A stretch of DNA of 64,000 bases from Rahnella aquatilis CIP 78.65 = ATCC 33071 (GTDB taxonomy: Bacteria > Pseudomonadota > Gammaproteobacteria > Enterobacterales > Enterobacteriaceae): the NCBI RefSeq assembly GCF_000241955.1, contig NC_016818.1:2666001-2730000 (forward strand), in the 5' to 3' direction. Under the pieces are notes generated by a model. The model did not search any database and was not told where the DNA came from. It was given only the letters and a program-made list of their open reading frames with translations. The position numbers were made by a program, and so were the translations under genes. Position 1 is the first letter of the stretch; every line of letters starts with the position of its first letter. Of the stretch, positions 63,332-64,000 are shown one piece after another.

Positions 63332-64000
63332 CTATGTCAGACGGAAGCGTGGATCCGGCATCGGGGTGTCCGGTAACTGCGTCTGGTTGTTCATTTCAAG
63401 CAGGTTAATCTCAATGTTGACACACAGGGCATCCAGCGGCAGATGGTTATTGGCAAGACCAAAAGGCATTTCCAGTTCTTCCGCGAGCGTATCCAGTGAC
63501 AAAAAACTATAAGAAATAAAACCTGACACCAGCAATGTCATGTAGTGCAAATCCACCACCAGCGCAAACGGCAACAGGCTACAGAACAGGTACACTGTCC
63601 GGTGCAGCAACAGACCGTAAGCAAACGGAATCGGCAGGCTGACGATACGTTCACACCCTCCGACCACTTGTGAAAGCTGCAACAGCGTGGAATCCATATG
63701 GGTATAGACAATATCTGACAGCTCACCGCTGCGGCGTCGTTCAGCCAGCCAGAGTGACAACTGCAACTGAATCATATTGGTCGGCGCACGACGCGACAGA
63801 ATATCTTCCGCCTCTTCACCCATCAGACGCCCGAGATCCGGGCGCGGATCGCTATGACGCAACTGATGTTTGAGGCTGTAACAGAACGCCAGCAACAACG
63901 TGGTCACGCGCTGCGCCTCTCCCGGACACACAGCCATCACCTGACTTTGCAATGTCCGGCAGGCAATCAGCAAACCACCCCATAACTGGCGCGCCTCAAT
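63332..64000 (-). CDS. Bestrophin family membrane protein (YneE-like), truncated
   Basis: The C-terminal 222 residues of a bestrophin-like anion channel; the 5' end lies beyond the window. The first visible residues, IEARQLWGGLLIACR, are in the conserved bestrophin region. Other matches are VTTLLLAFCYSLKHQLR and the C-terminal FGLANNHLPLDALCVNIEINLLEM. Two hydrophobic helices lie near the middle. Confidence 0.88.
   Translation of the reverse strand: MEARQLWGGLLIACRTLQSQVMAVCPGEAQRVTTLLLAFCYSLKHQLRHSDPRPDLGRLMGEEAEDILSRRAPTNMIQLQLSLWLAERRRSGELSDIVYTHMDSTLLQLSQVVGGCERIVSLPIPFAYGLLLHRTVYLFCSLLPFALVVDLHYMTLLVSGFISYSFLSLDTLAEELEMPFGLANNHLPLDALCVNIEINLLEMNNQTQLPDTPMPDPRFRLT

Noticed and set aside
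1..64000. CRISPR arrays, tRNA genes, prophage or transposase genes
   Set aside because: No regularly spaced repeats, cloverleaf-like sequences or integrase/transposase motifs were seen. The repeats present are scattered hairpins and one ERIC element.

Overview
The window reads as chromosome of a motile, facultatively anaerobic member of the Enterobacterales. I place it in the Yersiniaceae, near Rahnella, Ewingella or Serratia. That placement is inferred from the gene set (flagellar fliC/D/S/T/A/Z, narGHJI, efeUOB, putAP, chaABC, zntB, tcyJLN-dcyD, an OmpF-type porin) and from one ERIC repeat, not from a marker gene. No rRNA, tRNA, CRISPR array, prophage or transposase gene was seen.

Region 1 (1-17.5 kb) has a strong D-amino-acid theme. 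A partial GntR-UTRA regulator is followed by a convergent block on the minus strand, transcribed from 11.5 kb down to 1.05 kb. Its order is a DUF1611 protein (DgcN type), an enolase-superfamily epimerase (DgcA type), a GsiA-like fused ABC ATPase, a family-5 binding protein, two permeases, a DmpA-type P1 aminopeptidase, a DppA-type M55 D-aminopeptidase and a LysR regulator. The likely job is import and breakdown of peptides that contain D-residues, for example murein peptides. Beyond it lie an OmpF-like porin, an ABC exporter, an unknown lipoprotein with a small partner, and a D-amino-acid transaminase.

Region 2 (17.5-35 kb) carries narGHJI with FNR and NarL sites placed much as in E. coli, zntB, a ClcB-type chloride channel, and a second peptide ABC operon. 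That operon has two paralogous binding proteins and an ERIC element inside it.

Region 3 (35-49.3 kb) holds chaC, chaB and chaA, phoH, the complete Fur-linked efeUOB iron importer, and the divergent putP/putA pair with GTTGCA-type PutA operators between them.

Region 4 (49.3-59.2 kb) holds the cystine importer tcyJLN with dcyD, then fliZ, fliA and fliC (minus strand) facing fliDST (plus strand). Perfect sigma-28 promoters precede fliC and fliD. An AraC-type regulator follows fliT.

Region 5 (59.2-64 kb) is a run of small genes: an orphan GhoT/OrtT-type toxin, a Pmp3/YqaE peptide, a DUF4186 protein, several unrecognised proteins, a GNAT acetyltransferase and a partial bestrophin.

A family of G/C-rich hairpin repeats (core CCCCTTCGCAGGGG) runs through the window. 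There are four full copies of about 130 bp and several single hairpins. Nearly all sit within about 30 bases after a stop codon, and one supplies the last 12 codons of the D-amino-acid transaminase.
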